Origin: Arthrobacter sp. YN
GTDB taxonomy: Bacteria; Actinomycetota; Actinomycetes; Actinomycetales; Micrococcaceae
Direction: 5' to 3'
DNA: 64,000 nucleotides
Assembly (NCBI RefSeq): GCF_002224285.1
Contig: NZ_CP022436.1
Location: 744,001-808,000, forward strand
Below the pieces are notes generated by a model. The model saw nothing but the letters and a program-made list of their open reading frames with translations. It had not been told where the DNA came from and ran no database searches. A program made the translations under genes and the position numbers. Below, one piece after another: positions 33,979-43,533 of the stretch (positions within the stretch are counted from its first letter, which is position 1; each line of letters opens with the position of its first letter).

Positions 33979-36567
33979 ATGATGACCAGACGTACTAAAG
34001 CGCCGGTAATCGCCAGGGTGATCGCCGCCGTCGTTCTTTCATTGGCCGCAGGATTGACTGCGGCACCGGCGCAGGCTGCCGATCCCGACCCCGCCACCCA
34101 GCAATACCGGCCCTACCTGCACTACACGCCTTTGAAGAATTGGATGAACGATCCCAACGGCTTGGTCTACCACAACGGCACCTACCACATGTACTACCAG
34201 TACAACCCCAACGGGACTACCTGGGGAAACATGAGCTGGGGCCACGCCACCTCGGCGGATCTGCTGCACTGGACCGAACAGCCACTCGCCATTGCCCAGA
34301 CGTTCAACGGCAGCGGGCAGGCAACAGAAGACATTTTCTCCGGTTCCATCGTGGTGGATTCGCAGAACACCAGCGGATTCGGAACAGCCCAGAACCCGCC
34401 ACTGGTTGCCGTCTACACCAGCAATTACACCGGCAACCATCCCCTGTACCCCGGGAAACAGGCGCAGTCCCTGGCCTACAGCACGGACAGCGGCCAAACC
34501 TGGACCAAGTACTCCGGAAATCCCGTGCTGAGCAGGAACACTACGGATTTCCGCGATCCCAAGGTCTTCTGGTACCAAGGGGCAGCGGGCTCGTACTGGG
34601 TGATGTCAGCCGTGGAAGCCAACGAGCACCGGGTCCTTTTCTACAAGAGCACCGACCTGAAAAACTGGACCTACCTGGATGACTTCAAACCAGCCAATGC
34701 CACAGGTGGGCAGTGGGAATGCCCGGACCTGTTCCCCTTGGCCGTGGATGGCAATCCCAACAACATCAAATGGGTGCTGGCAGTCAACATCAACCCTGGA
34801 GCGGTGGCGGGCGGCAGCGGCGGCCAGTATTTCGTCGGAAGTTTTGACGGGACGCGCTTCACGTCAGAAACCACGGATCCCTTGGGCGTGGCACCACCGG
34901 GAAATTTGCTCGCCGGATTCAATGGCGGTAGTTACAGCGGGTGGAACGTGGGCAATGACCCCGCCAACCCCGGAGGTCCTTGGGGAAGCAGCCCCGCTCC
35001 CGGAGCGCTCCCAGGGCAGCAAACTGTCACGGGATCCATCGGCGCCGGGCTCGTGAACGGGTTCACCGGCGGGGATGTACCCACCGGCACCTTGGAATCT
35101 GCGCCCTTCACCGTCACCAAGGATTACATCAATTTCCTGGTCGGTGGCGGGAACCACCCCCGACAAGCTGGTGAACAGCCCGGGAACACGCCGCCGCCTG
35201 GCTACCTCCTGTTCGATGGCTTCGACTACCCCGGGACCCTCAGCGCAGCAGGGTGGCAACTGACCGGCGATTTCGAGGCAGCCAGGAACCCCTCCACTGC
35301 GGGCGGTGAATACGCAATCGGAAAGCGCATCAACACCTTCGAGGGCGGCCCCAACGCCGATAACAACGTCGGTACCATCACCTCACCGGAGTTCTACCTC
35401 ACCAACACCAACATTGGTTTTCTGCTGGGTGGGGGCAACCGGACAGACGGCAGCCTCCAGGTGGAACTGCTGGTGAGTGGAGTTCCAGTCCGCAGCACCA
35501 CCGGCAGCAATTCGGGAGACCTGAACTGGAAAAACTGGGATGTCTCCCAGTACTACGGCCAAATCGCCCGCCTACGGATCGTGGACAATGCCGCGGGACA
35601 GTGGGGCCACCTGACGTTGGACAACATGGTCCTCGGCTCACAGCCAGCACAACCGCGAAGCAGTGAAACCACGGTCAACCTCATGGTCAACGGCCAGGCT
35701 GTCCGCAGCACCACGGGCTCCGATTCCGAACACCTGGGCTGGAAAGCCTGGGACGTGAGCGGCCTCAAAGGCAGCCAGGCCACCCTCCGGATTGTGGACA
35801 ACAACCGTGGCGGGTGGGGTCACATCCTCGCCGACGAATTTGTGGCCTCGGATATCAACCGGCTGGAGCAACACGACTGGTTGGACTGGGGCAGGGACTA
35901 CTACGCTGTGGTTTCCTTCAGCAACGCCCCTGACGGAAAACGGATCATGCTGGGCTGGATGAACAACTGGGATTACGGCCAGTCCACGCCAACAACCACC
36001 TGGCGGGGCTCCATGGCCCTGCCGCGGGAAGTCCAGCTCACGCAGACCGGCCAAGGTCCCCGGCTAACCCAAAAAGTGGTAGCGCAAGTGGACGGACTGA
36101 AAAACACGGCTGCCGCCTATACCGCGCCGGCGCAGGACATCGCTCCAGGGACCAACAATCTTCCCATCACGGGGGACGTGGTCCAGATCGATGCGGAGTT
36201 CTCGCCGGGAACGGCCTCCGCCTTCGGGCTCAAGGTTCTGGGCAACGGCCCGGAGGCAACCAAAGTCGGCTACACCACGGCCTCGGGACGGGCGTTCATT
36301 GACAGGACCAACTCCGGAAACGAGGACTTCCATCCGTCCTTCGCGTCGATCGACGATGTCCCCGTCCAGCTCATCAATGGCAGGCTCCGCTTGCGGCTCT
36401 ATGTGGACCGGGCATCCGTGGAGGTATTTGCGCAGGATGGCCTTGTGACTCTGACGGACCAGGTCTTTCCTTCAGCGGGTGCCAACTCGTTGTCCCTGTT
36501 CTCTGAGGGAGGGACGGCCCGGCTGGAAAGCCTTACCGTCACGCCCCTCACCAGGGCCATGTGGTAA
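33979..36567 (+). CDS. Secreted GH32 fructanase (levanase/exo-inulinase) with a 340-residue insertion
   Basis: An 862-residue exported enzyme. Residues 1-33 are a Sec signal ending AQA-A. The catalytic propeller begins WMNDPNG (nucleophile Asp58), with RDPKVFWY and ECPDLFPL (acid/base Glu) following. After GGQYFVGSFDG near residue 285, where the cytoplasmic GH32 passes in some 35 residues to LDWGRD, this protein inserts about 340 residues holding two related beta-sandwich repeats: each has FLxGGGN, an RSTTGS stretch, LxWKxWDVS and LRIVDN...GWGH. These resemble carbohydrate-binding modules. The propeller resumes near 634 and ends with the C-terminal sandwich. Start ATG 33979, though ATG 33982 is equally possible. 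Likely degrades inulin or levan outside the cell. Confidence 0.9.
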   Translation: MMTRRTKAPVIARVIAAVVLSLAAGLTAAPAQAADPDPATQQYRPYLHYTPLKNWMNDPNGLVYHNGTYHMYYQYNPNGTTWGNMSWGHATSADLLHWTEQPLAIAQTFNGSGQATEDIFSGSIVVDSQNTSGFGTAQNPPLVAVYTSNYTGNHPLYPGKQAQSLAYSTDSGQTWTKYSGNPVLSRNTTDFRDPKVFWYQGAAGSYWVMSAVEANEHRVLFYKSTDLKNWTYLDDFKPANATGGQWECPDLFPLAVDGNPNNIKWVLAVNINPGAVAGGSGGQYFVGSFDGTRFTSETTDPLGVAPPGNLLAGFNGGSYSGWNVGNDPANPGGPWGSSPAPGALPGQQTVTGSIGAGLVNGFTGGDVPTGTLESAPFTVTKDYINFLVGGGNHPRQAGEQPGNTPPPGYLLFDGFDYPGTLSAAGWQLTGDFEAARNPSTAGGEYAIGKRINTFEGGPNADNNVGTITSPEFYLTNTNIGFLLGGGNRTDGSLQVELLVSGVPVRSTTGSNSGDLNWKNWDVSQYYGQIARLRIVDNAAGQWGHLTLDNMVLGSQPAQPRSSETTVNLMVNGQAVRSTTGSDSEHLGWKAWDVSGLKGSQATLRIVDNNRGGWGHILADEFVASDINRLEQHDWLDWGRDYYAVVSFSNAPDGKRIMLGWMNNWDYGQSTPTTTWRGSMALPREVQLTQTGQGPRLTQKVVAQVDGLKNTAAAYTAPAQDIAPGTNNLPITGDVVQIDAEFSPGTASAFGLKVLGNGPEATKVGYTTASGRAFIDRTNSGNEDFHPSFASIDDVPVQLINGRLRLRLYVDRASVEVFAQDGLVTLTDQVFPSAGANSLSLFSEGGTARLESLTVTPLTRAMW

Positions 36568-36578
36568 TCCCTGTTTAA

Positions 36579-36626
36579 AGGCACGACGGCGGCTGGTCAC
36601 CTAGGTGACCAGCCGCCGTCGTGCTT
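36579..36626. terminator. Perfect palindrome between convergent GH32 and uspA genes
   Basis: GCACGACGGCGGCTGGTCAC followed by CT pairs perfectly with its complement, 22 bases per arm with no spacer (36581-36602/36603-36624), flanked by AAAG and CTT. The centre is CACCTAGGTG. Located between convergent stops, it should terminate transcription from both sides. Confidence 0.75.
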
Positions 36627-36647
36627 CCCTGTCCTTTGACCGGACTC

Positions 36648-37040
36648 CTAGTCGGCTTTGACCGCCAAAACCGGGCAGTCCGCCTCCAGCAGGATCCGCT
36701 GGGAGACGCTGCCCATGATGAGCTTGCCTACGGGGCTGCGGCGGCGAAGGCCGATGACGATCAGGGCGGCGTCGTTTTCGTCGGCGGCGTCCAGGACTTC
36801 CGCAGCGGCATCGTGACCTCGGATCGGCTGCTTGATGATGTGCTGGATGCCTTGATCCGCGAGCCGTTCCTCGATGCTCTGGATGTCCGGTTCCTGGGCG
36901 TACCGGTTGTCCACCAAGGCGTCGCCCTTGGACGAGTTGATGACCAGGAGGGTGTCATTGCTTTTCTTGGCCTCGGCGATGGCCTGCGTCAGTGCTGCTT
37001 CGCCTTCTGGTGTGGGGACGTATCCCACCACGATGGTCAT
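36648..37040 (-). CDS. Universal stress protein (UspA family)
   Basis: A 130-residue single-domain Usp: [17 protein letters not shown] at the start, and the ATP-binding G-x2-G-x9-G-(S/T) motif as [21 protein letters not shown] near residue 100. I start at ATG 37040, which overlaps the tctA stop by 4 bases (ATGG/TGA arrangement); an upstream ATG at 37184 lies in tctA coding sequence. Co-transcribed as the last gene of the tct operon, a common arrangement for Usp genes attached to transporters. Confidence 0.88.
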   Translation of the reverse strand: MTIVVGYVPTPEGEAALTQAIAEAKKSNDTLLVINSSKGDALVDNRYAQEPDIQSIEERLADQGIQHIIKQPIRGHDAAAEVLDAADENDAALIVIGLRRRSPVGKLIMGSVSQRILLEADCPVLAVKAD

Positions 37041-38629
37041 GGTTTCTCCTGCTTCTGGTGGGTCGGGGTGGTTGACTCGGTGGGAGCGGCCGTCTCCGGT
37101 TCGACGGGAGTCGTCTGCCCGGACGGTCCTGCGAAGACTGCTGCGGGCCGATTGCGCCGGATGAGCTTGAAGATGAACGGCCACGCCAGGATGATCGCCA
37201 CGATGATGTAGACCACGATCGCGATGGGTTCGCTGAACAGGCCTGCGGGATCACCGGCGCTCAACTGCAACGTCTTGCGAAGCTGGCCTTCGATGCGCGG
37301 CCCGAGGATGACGCCCAGGATCAGCGGCAGGACCGGAAGTCCGAAGCGCCGCATCATGAAGCCAAGTGCGCCAAGTACCAGCAGGATCACAAGATCGAAG
37401 GCCTGCAGGTTGACCGAATAGGCGCCCAAGGTGGCGAAGAACAGGATGCCTGCATAGAGGTAGGGGCGGGGAAGCTGCAGAAGCTTGGCCCAGACGGGTG
37501 CCAAGGGCAGGTTGATGAGCAGGAGCAGGAAGTTGCCAATGAAGAGGCTGGCGATCAATGCCCACACCAAGGGGCCTTGGCTGGAGAACAGCTGCGGGCC
37601 GGGTTGGATGCCGTAGGACGTGAACGCGGCGAGCATGACGGCGGCTGTTGCGTTGGTGGGGAGGCCGAGTGCGAGCAGCGGCGTCATGGTTCCGGCGGCG
37701 GCAGCATTGTTGGCGGCCTCGGGCCCGGCGACACCTTCAATGGCGCCCTTGCCGAATTCTTCCGGATGCTTGCTGAGCCGTTTCTCAGTGACGTAGGAGA
37801 GGAACGTGGGGATCTCGGCGCCACCGGCGGGCAGGGCACCGAACGGGAAGCCAAAGGCGGTGCCGCGAAGCCAGGGCTTCCAGGAGCGGCCCCAGTCCTT
37901 CTTCCCCATCCAGGGACGGCCCACGGGAATCACATGGAGCGGCGTGCGGCGCAGATGGGCGGCAACCCAGAGGGCTTCACCTACGGCGAAGATCGCCACC
38001 GCGACCACCACAATGTCCAGGCCGTCCACCAGCAAGGGCTGGCCGAAGGTCAGGCGGCGTTGGCCGGTCACGGAGTCAATACCCACCAGCCCAATCGCCA
38101 GACCGAGTGCCAGTGAGGCGAAGCCGCGGAGCCTCGAAGAGCCCAGGACTGCCGTTACTGCCAGCAAGGCGAGGACCATGATCGCGAAGTAGCTGGGGGC
38201 GCCCAGACTGACGGCGAACTGGACCACGATGGGCGCGAACACTGCCAGAAGTGCGGTGCCGATAGTGCCGGCGATGAACGAACCGATGGCGGCGGTAGCA
38301 AGGGCTTGTGCAGCCCTGCCCGCCTTGGCCATCTTGTTGCCTTCGATGGCCGTCACCACTGACGACGATTCACCTGGTGTGTTCAGGAGGATGGAGGTGG
38401 TGGAACCGCCGAACATGCCGCCGTAGTAGATGCCGGCGAACATAATGAAGGCGCTGGTGGGCTCCAAAGCGGCGGTCACCGGAAGCAGCAGTGCCACGGT
38501 CATGGCCGGGCCCAGCCCGGGAAGAACGCCGACGGCGGTGCCCAGGAGCACGCCGATCACGGCGAACAAGAGGTTCATGGGGGTCAGGGCGGTGGCGAAA
38601 CCGTCCATCAGGGAGGACCAGACGTCCAT
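37037..38629 (-). CDS. tctA: Tripartite tricarboxylate transporter, large membrane subunit TctA
   Basis: A 530-residue polytopic membrane protein with about 11-12 predicted segments. The TctA signatures are present: [19 protein letters not shown] near residue 38, [18 protein letters not shown] near 70 and a second half with [17 protein letters not shown] and [15 protein letters not shown]. It moves the carboxylate delivered by TctC using an ion gradient. Start ATG 38629 ([11 protein letters not shown]); its A overlaps the tctB stop. Confidence 0.92.
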   Translation of the reverse strand: MDVWSSLMDGFATALTPMNLLFAVIGVLLGTAVGVLPGLGPAMTVALLLPVTAALEPTSAFIMFAGIYYGGMFGGSTTSILLNTPGESSSVVTAIEGNKMAKAGRAAQALATAAIGSFIAGTIGTALLAVFAPIVVQFAVSLGAPSYFAIMVLALLAVTAVLGSSRLRGFASLALGLAIGLVGIDSVTGQRRLTFGQPLLVDGLDIVVVAVAIFAVGEALWVAAHLRRTPLHVIPVGRPWMGKKDWGRSWKPWLRGTAFGFPFGALPAGGAEIPTFLSYVTEKRLSKHPEEFGKGAIEGVAGPEAANNAAAAGTMTPLLALGLPTNATAAVMLAAFTSYGIQPGPQLFSSQGPLVWALIASLFIGNFLLLLINLPLAPVWAKLLQLPRPYLYAGILFFATLGAYSVNLQAFDLVILLVLGALGFMMRRFGLPVLPLILGVILGPRIEGQLRKTLQLSAGDPAGLFSEPIAIVVYIIVAIILAWPFIFKLIRRNRPAAVFAGPSGQTTPVEPETAAPTESTTPTHQKQEKP

Positions 38630-39132
38630 TAGAGGATTCCTTCCAGGAGCCCGGCAGGCAGCGCGATGCCCAGGCCGAGGTAGAAGCCGTAGAAGGTCAG
38701 CACTGACAATGCGACGGAAATGAGGCCGTCCCGGATGTAGTGGCGGCTGCCAAGCGCCAGTACGCTGCCCCAGAAGAGGACCGTTCCGGAGATGACCCAC
38801 CCCGCCCAGTCGATGAGCAGGATGTTCAGGATGAAAGCTCCGGCCAGCGGGAGGACGGTCTTCCAATCGGCGGGGTGTGCCAGGTCAACGTCTTCGCCGC
38901 CTTCGGCTTCACCCTTGCCTCCGCGGAGGACGTTGATGGCGAGCAGGATGGCGCAGATGATCAGCAGCCCGGAAACAATGAACGGAACAGTCTTCGGACC
39001 CACGGGGTCTGACTGGGAGTACGGGGTCACCAGGCCGTTCGCGTCCAGGAAGACCAGGACGCCCACCGCGCCGAGCAGGAGGGCTACCCCCAGCTCGGCG
39101 CGGCCTTTAAGGCCTGTGGCTATGGAGCTCAC
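38629..39132 (-). CDS. tctB: Tripartite tricarboxylate transporter, small membrane subunit TctB
   Basis: A 167-residue membrane protein with four predicted transmembrane segments ([71 protein letters not shown]), the TctB pattern. It lies between tctC and tctA, with overlaps of 4 bases and 1 base. Confidence 0.9.
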   Translation of the reverse strand: MSSIATGLKGRAELGVALLLGAVGVLVFLDANGLVTPYSQSDPVGPKTVPFIVSGLLIICAILLAINVLRGGKGEAEGGEDVDLAHPADWKTVLPLAGAFILNILLIDWAGWVISGTVLFWGSVLALGSRHYIRDGLISVALSVLTFYGFYLGLGIALPAGLLEGIL

Positions 39133-40136
39133 GCCAACCCGAGCTTGGTGAGGACATCCGCAACGCGCTTGTCCTGGTCCGTCAGGAAGGTCTGGAACTC
39201 GTCACCGGTGACAAAAGCGTCCGTCCAGCTGTGGGTTTTGAGGGCTTCCTTCCAACCTGCAGATTCGTGCATCTTCTCGAGGGCGGCGATCAAGGACTTC
39301 TTGTCGTCCTCGCTGATGCCCGGAGGGGCCACTATGCCGCGCCAGTTGGTGAAGACCAAGTCGATGTTGGACTCCTTCAACGTGGGAGCATCCACGCCCT
39401 CCAAACGGTTCTCGCCACTGGTGGCCAGGACGCGGATCTCGCCGGACTTGATCTGCTGCAGGTACTCGCCTGCGCCGGAAGCCGCGAAACCAAGCTTGTT
39501 ACCGAGGATGGCGGGCAAAAGGTCGCCACCGCCGTCGTACGACACAAAGTTGACCTTGGTAGCGTCGATGCCAACAGCGCCCGCCAACTGCATCGGCAGG
39601 AGGTGGTCCGGGCCGCCAGGCGAGGAGCCGCCGCCAACTGAGATGGAAGCCGGGTTGGCCTTCCAAGCCTTCACCAGATCATCAATGGTCTTGTACGGGG
39701 AGTCCTTGCCCACCATGATGGCGCCGGGTTCCTCGATCAGCTTTGCCAACGGGGTGGTCTCGGTCAGCTTCGACTCGGACTTGTTGGTGTAGCTGGCTCC
39801 CACAACGCCCAGGCCCATGAGCATGGTGAGGTCACCGTTGCCCTTTTCATTGACGATGCGGGCCAAGCCAACTGTTCCGCCGGCGCCGGCAAGGTTGAAT
39901 ACCTCGGTGTTGGTGGAGATCTTCTCGTCGTCCAGTACCTTGGCGGCTGCCCGGGCGGTGGTGTCGTAGCCGCCACCGGGAGTGTTGGGGACCATGATCT
40001 GGAGACCGGTGATGGGCCCCGCGGCAGCGCCGGAGCTTTCAGAACCTGTGGACTTACCTGTGGCACCGCAGCCGGTGGCCATCAGGGCGATGCCGGCTGC
40101 GACGGCGGCGACTCGCAATGCGCGGATCTGGCGCAT
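39129..40136 (-). CDS. tctC: Tripartite tricarboxylate transporter binding protein TctC (lipoprotein)
   Basis: A 335-residue periplasmic-type binding protein of the Bug/TctC family. Signal peptide with lipobox LMATGC, then LQIMVPNTPGGGYDTTARAAAK, the TctC ligand loop, and SVGGGSSPGGPDHLLPMQLA near residue 180. It captures a di- or tricarboxylate for TctAB. Start ATG 40136 (MRQIRALRV); an ATG at 40178 would place 14 extra residues before the signal peptide. First gene of the tct-usp operon and divergent from the two-component genes that probably control it. Confidence 0.9.
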   Translation of the reverse strand: MRQIRALRVAAVAAGIALMATGCGATGKSTGSESSGAAAGPITGLQIMVPNTPGGGYDTTARAAAKVLDDEKISTNTEVFNLAGAGGTVGLARIVNEKGNGDLTMLMGLGVVGASYTNKSESKLTETTPLAKLIEEPGAIMVGKDSPYKTIDDLVKAWKANPASISVGGGSSPGGPDHLLPMQLAGAVGIDATKVNFVSYDGGGDLLPAILGNKLGFAASGAGEYLQQIKSGEIRVLATSGENRLEGVDAPTLKESNIDLVFTNWRGIVAPPGISEDDKKSLIAALEKMHESAGWKEALKTHSWTDAFVTGDEFQTFLTDQDKRVADVLTKLGLA

Positions 40137-40261
40137 GGTGTTCCTCTTCTCATCATTGAAAATTCGAGTGCAGGGCAATGCCCGTTGATCCGATGCTAGG
40201 CGCGTGCGTGACAGGGATCACTCTTGTGTTCGCAGTGATCTTTAAGTTCATTGCGTTCACG

Positions 40262-40290
40262 GTTTTTGCCCCTGTTTTTGCCCCTGTTTT
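40262..40290. repeat. 12-bp tandem repeats in the tctC/histidine kinase intergenic region
   Basis: GTTTTTGCCCCT occurs twice in direct succession (40262-40273, 40274-40285) and begins a third time (GTTTT). It lies midway in the 271-base divergent promoter region, making it a candidate binding site for the CitB-like response regulator. No other gene is visible in this interval. Confidence 0.5.
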
Positions 40291-40407
40291 GGGCCGTGAT
40301 GGAGGTCTGGGCCGGTCTTTTAGGCCCCTGCGGTATAGTTCCGATACGCCACGGTGGAAGCTGTTATCCGCCCCCGCCTCACCGGCACCACCAAAGGAAC
40401 CAACGCA

Positions 40408-42033
40408 GTGACCCGACTGTCTCGAAGAAGAGGAATGTCCCTGGCAGGGCAATACCTTGTGCTGCAGTTGCTCATCGTCCTGGCCGTTCTTGTGGCGGTG
40501 GTGGCCATTTCACTCGCCCAATCCGCTGCTGTTTTCGAACGGACAGAGGGGCGCCGGGCACTGTCCGCTGCCGAGGCATTGGGCAACAACCCCACCGTGC
40601 GCGCTTTGTTGCCCACAGCCGAACCCCGGGCCGGCTCAGCGCTTCCCGCCGTGGCCGAATCCGTGCGCACCGTGTCGGGATCCTCCCACGTGGCCCTCGC
40701 CAAGCTGGACGGTACGGTGGTGGCCTCGTCCGATCCCAGCCTGGTAGGACAATCGCTGCCCCTCGGTGAAAGCAGGGTCATGGAGGGCCGGGCGTGGACC
40801 GGCGTCCTGCCGGCCGGTGGAGGGGCCGTACTTTCCGCCCACGTCCCTGTCCTGGATGATGCCGGAATCATGATCGGCGTAGCCTCCATCAGCAGGAACT
40901 ACCCCTCCACCATCGAGCGCCTGGGCGATGCCGTGCCCAACCTCCTCACCTACCTGGGTGTTGCCAGCGTCCTGGGCGTCGCCGGATCCCTCCTGTTGTC
41001 CCGCCGCGTCAAACGGCAAACCCTGGGCATGGAACCGCGGGAGATTACAGGGCTCGTGGAGAACCGTGAAGCGATGCTGCAGGGCCTGAAGGAAGGCGTC
41101 GTCGCGTTGGATCCGCACGAGCGCATCACGGTGGCCAACCAGAGCGCCCGCCAACTCCTTGGACTGCCCCCGGATTGCGTCGGGAAGAAGCTGCGATCCC
41201 TCCATGTGGATCCTGCACTGAAAATCGTCCTGACCCGTGAGCAGTCAGACGCTGATCAACTGGTGCTGGTGGGGGAGCGGCTGGTGGTCATGAACCGCGT
41301 GGCACTGCGTTCGCACGGCCGCGACATCGGTTCGGTAACAACACTGAGGGACCGGACCGAGTTGTCGTCTTTGGAGAGCGAACTCGGCGCCACCAAGACC
41401 GTCACTGACACCCTAAGAGCTCAAGCGCACGAGTTCGCCAATCAACTCCACGTCATTTCCGGCCTCATCCAAATCGGCGAATACGACTCCGTGGTGCAGT
41501 TCGTCAACGGCGCCACCGTGGACCGCACCCGGCTCAACGACGACGTCACCAGCCGCATCGAGGACCCTGCGCTCGCAGCCCTGCTGATCGCCAAAGCCAG
41601 CCTGGCGACCGAGCGGGGCGTGGAACTTCAGCTTGACCCCCAGTCCGCCCTGCCGCGCGTCCGCGAGGAGCTCTCCAGGGACCTCACCACCGTGGTGGGG
41701 AACCTGGTGGACAACGCGTTCGACGCCGTCACTGGCCGCGCCGGGGCTTCGGTCCGCGTGTTGGTGGTCAACTCGCCGGACGGTGTCACGGTTACCGTCC
41801 GGGACAACGGACCGGGTGTTCCCTCCGGCTCCGCGGAAGACATCTTTCGTCAGGGCTTTTCCACCAAGGACCCGGGGCCGGGTGATGCGCGGGGATTCGG
41901 GTTGGCGTTGTCCCGGGTGATCTGCCGGCGGTCCGGAGGCGACCTCTCGGTGTCCAACGACAACGGGGCAGTGTTTACTGCGCAGTTCAGCAAGACCGAC
42001 TCAGGGATCAACAAAGGGGCACATCAGCGGTGA
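40408..42033 (+). CDS. Sensor histidine kinase, CitA/DcuS family
   Basis: A 541-residue membrane sensor. Segment 1 is near residues 16-38 (LLIVLAVLVAVVAISLA), an extracytoplasmic sensor domain follows to about 180 (RTVSGSSHVALAKLDGTVVAS, LVGQSL typical of CitA/DcuS ligand domains), segment 2 is near 190-208, then a cytoplasmic PAS domain, the phosphoacceptor AHEFANQLHVISGLIQIG and the ATPase domain with NLVDNAFDAV, RDNGPGVP and GFGLALSRV. I start at GTG 40408 after AAAGGAACC. It overlaps the response regulator gene by 4 bases (GTGA). Divergent from tctCBA, so it probably senses the carboxylate they import. Confidence 0.9.
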   Translation: MTRLSRRRGMSLAGQYLVLQLLIVLAVLVAVVAISLAQSAAVFERTEGRRALSAAEALGNNPTVRALLPTAEPRAGSALPAVAESVRTVSGSSHVALAKLDGTVVASSDPSLVGQSLPLGESRVMEGRAWTGVLPAGGGAVLSAHVPVLDDAGIMIGVASISRNYPSTIERLGDAVPNLLTYLGVASVLGVAGSLLLSRRVKRQTLGMEPREITGLVENREAMLQGLKEGVVALDPHERITVANQSARQLLGLPPDCVGKKLRSLHVDPALKIVLTREQSDADQLVLVGERLVVMNRVALRSHGRDIGSVTTLRDRTELSSLESELGATKTVTDTLRAQAHEFANQLHVISGLIQIGEYDSVVQFVNGATVDRTRLNDDVTSRIEDPALAALLIAKASLATERGVELQLDPQSALPRVREELSRDLTTVVGNLVDNAFDAVTGRAGASVRVLVVNSPDGVTVTVRDNGPGVPSGSAEDIFRQGFSTKDPGPGDARGFGLALSRVICRRSGGDLSVSNDNGAVFTAQFSKTDSGINKGAHQR

Positions 42034-42698
42034 TCAAGGTTCTGATTGTGGACGACGACTTCATGGTGGCCAAGGTCCACGCTGGCTTCATCCAGCGGAC
42101 CCCGGGCTTCGAGGTGGTCGGCGTGGCACACACCGGTGTCCAAGCCCTGATTGAAACCGAGCGGCTGCAGCCGGACCTGGTGCTGCTGGATATCCACCTC
42201 CCGGACATCAACGGGCTGGAGCTTATGCACCAACTCCGGGATGTCGCCCCGGACCTCGATGTACTGGTGATCAGCGCTGCCCGGGAAGTGGAAACTGTGC
42301 GGAAGGCCTTGCGTGGTGGCATAGTCCATTACCTGATCAAGCCATTCTCCCAATCCGATCTGCAGGAACGGCTGGAGCACTATCTCAGTGCCTACCAGGG
42401 CCTGGACGCGTCCAAGGTGGAGGCGGAGCAATCAGATGTGAATCGCGTTTTCGGGCTGGGCATTTCGGAGAGAGCGCTGCCCAAAGGCTGTAGTGTGGAG
42501 ACGTTGCAGCTGGTTGAGGCCGCGCTGAAATCAGCGCCGGGTGATCTGTCCGCTGCCGAGGTTGCCGAGCAGTTGGGGACCTCACGCGTTAGTGCCCGAC
42601 GGTACCTTGAGTACCTCCATGACGAAGGGGCGCTGGAGGTCAGACTCAAATACGGCGTCGGACGTCCTGAACGGCGATACGTGCTGAAGGGGCGGTGA
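42030..42698 (+). CDS. Response regulator, CitB/DcuR family
   Basis: A 222-residue transcription factor. Receiver domain with acidic pair VDDDF, phosphoacceptor Asp in LVLLDIHLPDING, Ser in VLVISAA and Lys in YLIKPFS. The C-terminal region has a DNA-binding winged helix (LSAAEVAEQLGTSRVSARRYLEYL, then LKYGVGRPERRY), typical of CitB-type regulators. Begins at GTG 42030 inside the kinase stop. Predicted to activate tctCBA. Confidence 0.92.
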   Translation: MIKVLIVDDDFMVAKVHAGFIQRTPGFEVVGVAHTGVQALIETERLQPDLVLLDIHLPDINGLELMHQLRDVAPDLDVLVISAAREVETVRKALRGGIVHYLIKPFSQSDLQERLEHYLSAYQGLDASKVEAEQSDVNRVFGLGISERALPKGCSVETLQLVEAALKSAPGDLSAAEVAEQLGTSRVSARRYLEYLHDEGALEVRLKYGVGRPERRYVLKGR

Positions 42699-42711
42699 GC
42701 CGGCCCCGTGC

Positions 42712-42913
42712 TTAGTCGTCCGGCTTCCATCCCAAGGCGGGCCTTAATCTTTGCGGCGATATCGGTGAGGATCTGCGCGTAGTCCTCGTGCTCAAAGCTG
42801 AAGGGCAGCGCGAACGCCACCTCGACTTCCTGTCCACGCACGCCGCCAGGAAAATGCCGTAACACGCAGGCATGCACGCCCTGGTCCTGATCGCCGTGGT
42901 ATTCCTTGCAGCC
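42712..42913 (-). pseudogene. C-terminal remnant of an unidentified gene, frameshifted
   Basis: The minus strand reads GCKEYHGDQDQGVHACVLRH, later EVEVAFALPFSFEHEDYAQI then LTDIAAKIKA, and after removing one base from the GCGGGCC stretch at 42737-42743 it closes as ALGWKPDD with TAA at 42714-42712. Coding character is good but upstream it meets TAG immediately, so only about 66 residues survive. I do not recognise the family. The intervening 42914-43044 bases hold no gene that I can support. Confidence 0.4.
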
Positions 42914-43044
42914 TTGCTACATCGGGAACTTTGATTGTCCTTAATCGACTGACACTCGATCGCGACGCCCCCACCCCGGCCTCCAAAACAACCGCCCTCG
43001 CGAAAGAAAGCCTAAACCTTGCTGCGCGTCCGGGGATCAAGATC

Positions 43045-43514
43045 TCACGTGATCAGAACCTCGCCAATGGCATGCATCGGTGCCGTCTTACAGAGCTGGT
43101 CGGGTGAAAAACCCGCGTGCGGGTTGGCATGAACCGTGGGTGCGGCCGAGGGTTGGTCGTCCCGGTGAATGGTCGAGCCGTCGCGTTTTACATAGCCCAA
43201 GGCGAGTCTGCGCCGGAGTATGTGATGTGGAGTATTTCGATAGATTGGCTTGCCTCCAGCAACAGGGCTTTCTCGCCGTTTGTTGGAGTGAGTACAACGC
43301 CTGGCGCCAGGGCGTACCGGACCTCGCCTTCCGGAAGAGACGCCCACCCTTTCCCGCTAAGGCAGTAGAAAGATGCACCGGGTGACAGTAGTATCCGGGA
43401 AATCGTATTTTTCGGGACGTGTACTTCGGTTACGGTGTAGCCGGTTTTGTGGTGACTTGTGATGACCATTCGGGTCTCGGAGGCGGCCCGATCTGCCGTT
43501 GTTGAGTGCAGCAC
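43045..43514 (-). CDS. Cupin-like small protein, frameshifted; last gene of the C-glycosidase operon
   Basis: Residues 1-100 read as a small single-domain beta-barrel: TGYTVTEVHVPKNTISRILL, GASFYCLSGKGWASLPEGEV, ALAPGVVLTPTNGEKALLLE, a cupin-style pattern without the standard metal-binding His cluster being obvious. As read it stops at 43188 (SPWAM). Restoring one base near 43199-43202 continues it as PLGYVKRDGSTIHRDDQPSA and on to EVLIT with TGA at 43045, about 156 residues. Codon use in the continuation looks coding. Function unknown; an isomerase, hydrolase or ligand-binding role is possible. Confidence 0.55.
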
Positions 43515-43533
43515 TTTTGATTCCCTTCGTTCC

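Noticed and set aside
42872..42937. A 20-codon hydrophobic plus-strand ORF (MHALVLIAVVFLAALLHREL)
   Set aside because: It lies antisense to the better-supported gene remnant and lacks a ribosome site.
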